Shown here in pieces: positions 12,552 through 12,552 of a DNA stretch of 12,552 nucleotides. How positions within the stretch are numbered: the stretch's first letter is position 1; the number at the start of each line of letters is the position of its first letter. The DNA is from an uncultured Collinsella sp. (lineage in GTDB: Bacteria > Actinomycetota > Coriobacteriia > Coriobacteriales > Coriobacteriaceae): assembly GCA_947003675.1 (NCBI GenBank), contig CAMQPJ010000017.1, positions 1 to 12,552 on the forward strand. The letters are read 5' to 3'. Below the pieces are notes generated by a model, which saw nothing but the letters and a program-made list of their open reading frames with translations, was not told the DNA's origin and did not search any database. The translations under genes and the position numbers were made by a program.

Positions 12552-12552
12552 G

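Noticed and set aside
1..12552. CRISPR array, insertion sequence, transposase or prophage genes.
   Set aside because: No regularly spaced direct repeats and no transposase, integrase or phage-like protein was found in the window.

Overview
The window looks like a chromosomal stretch of a high-GC Gram-positive gut bacterium of the class Coriobacteriia, most likely Collinsella or a close relative. This rests on GC-rich coding sequence with strong GGAGG ribosome sites, the DUF5692 membrane protein, the large Fe-S/flavin oxidoreductase, and a complete mannose-family PTS operon ending in a DUF956 (ManO) gene. The genus is an inference from recalled family resemblance, not from a search.

Layout. 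Positions 1-113 hold the last 36 codons of an unidentified gene. Positions 114-435 are non-coding and structured: a near-perfect 28-bp hairpin, a minus-strand terminator-like hairpin, and a 23-bp inverted repeat around the putative promoter of the next gene. Positions 436-1788 (+) encode an AAA_14/DUF4143 ATPase with looser, less GC-rich codon use than its neighbours, probably accessory DNA. Positions 1862-3352 (-) encode a single-pass membrane protein with a long acidic N-terminal tail. Positions 3581-5314 (-) hold a probable two-gene operon, a TetR-type regulator followed by a DUF5692 multi-pass membrane protein, ending in a strong terminator at 3473-3513. Diverging from it on the plus strand are a 925-residue Fe-S/FAD/NAD(P)H oxidoreductase (5504-8281) and a HypA nickel chaperone (8312-8740). 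The divergent promoter region carries two copies of a 15-bp palindrome, TTGAC(A/G)-N3-(T/C)GTCAA, which are the obvious candidate TetR operators.

After an AT-rich 337-base intergenic region, a mannose-family PTS operon runs on the plus strand: a fused EIIAB (9078-10067), EIIC (10086-10904), EIID (10921-11841) and, behind an intervening intrinsic terminator, ManO/DUF956 (11963-12361). EIIAB would pass phosphate from HPr through His9 and His175 to a hexose moved by the EIIC-EIID channel. The terminator before manO suggests that manO is made at a lower, read-through-dependent level. The window closes with a long hairpin over the manO stop codon and a tRNA-Arg(CCT) gene.

The most interesting unit is the tetR-DUF5692 / oxidoreductase-hypA divergent module: a predicted ligand-responsive repressor, an uncharacterised membrane protein, a multi-cluster electron-transfer flavoprotein and a nickel chaperone around one pair of palindromes. 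Its substrate cannot be read from sequence.
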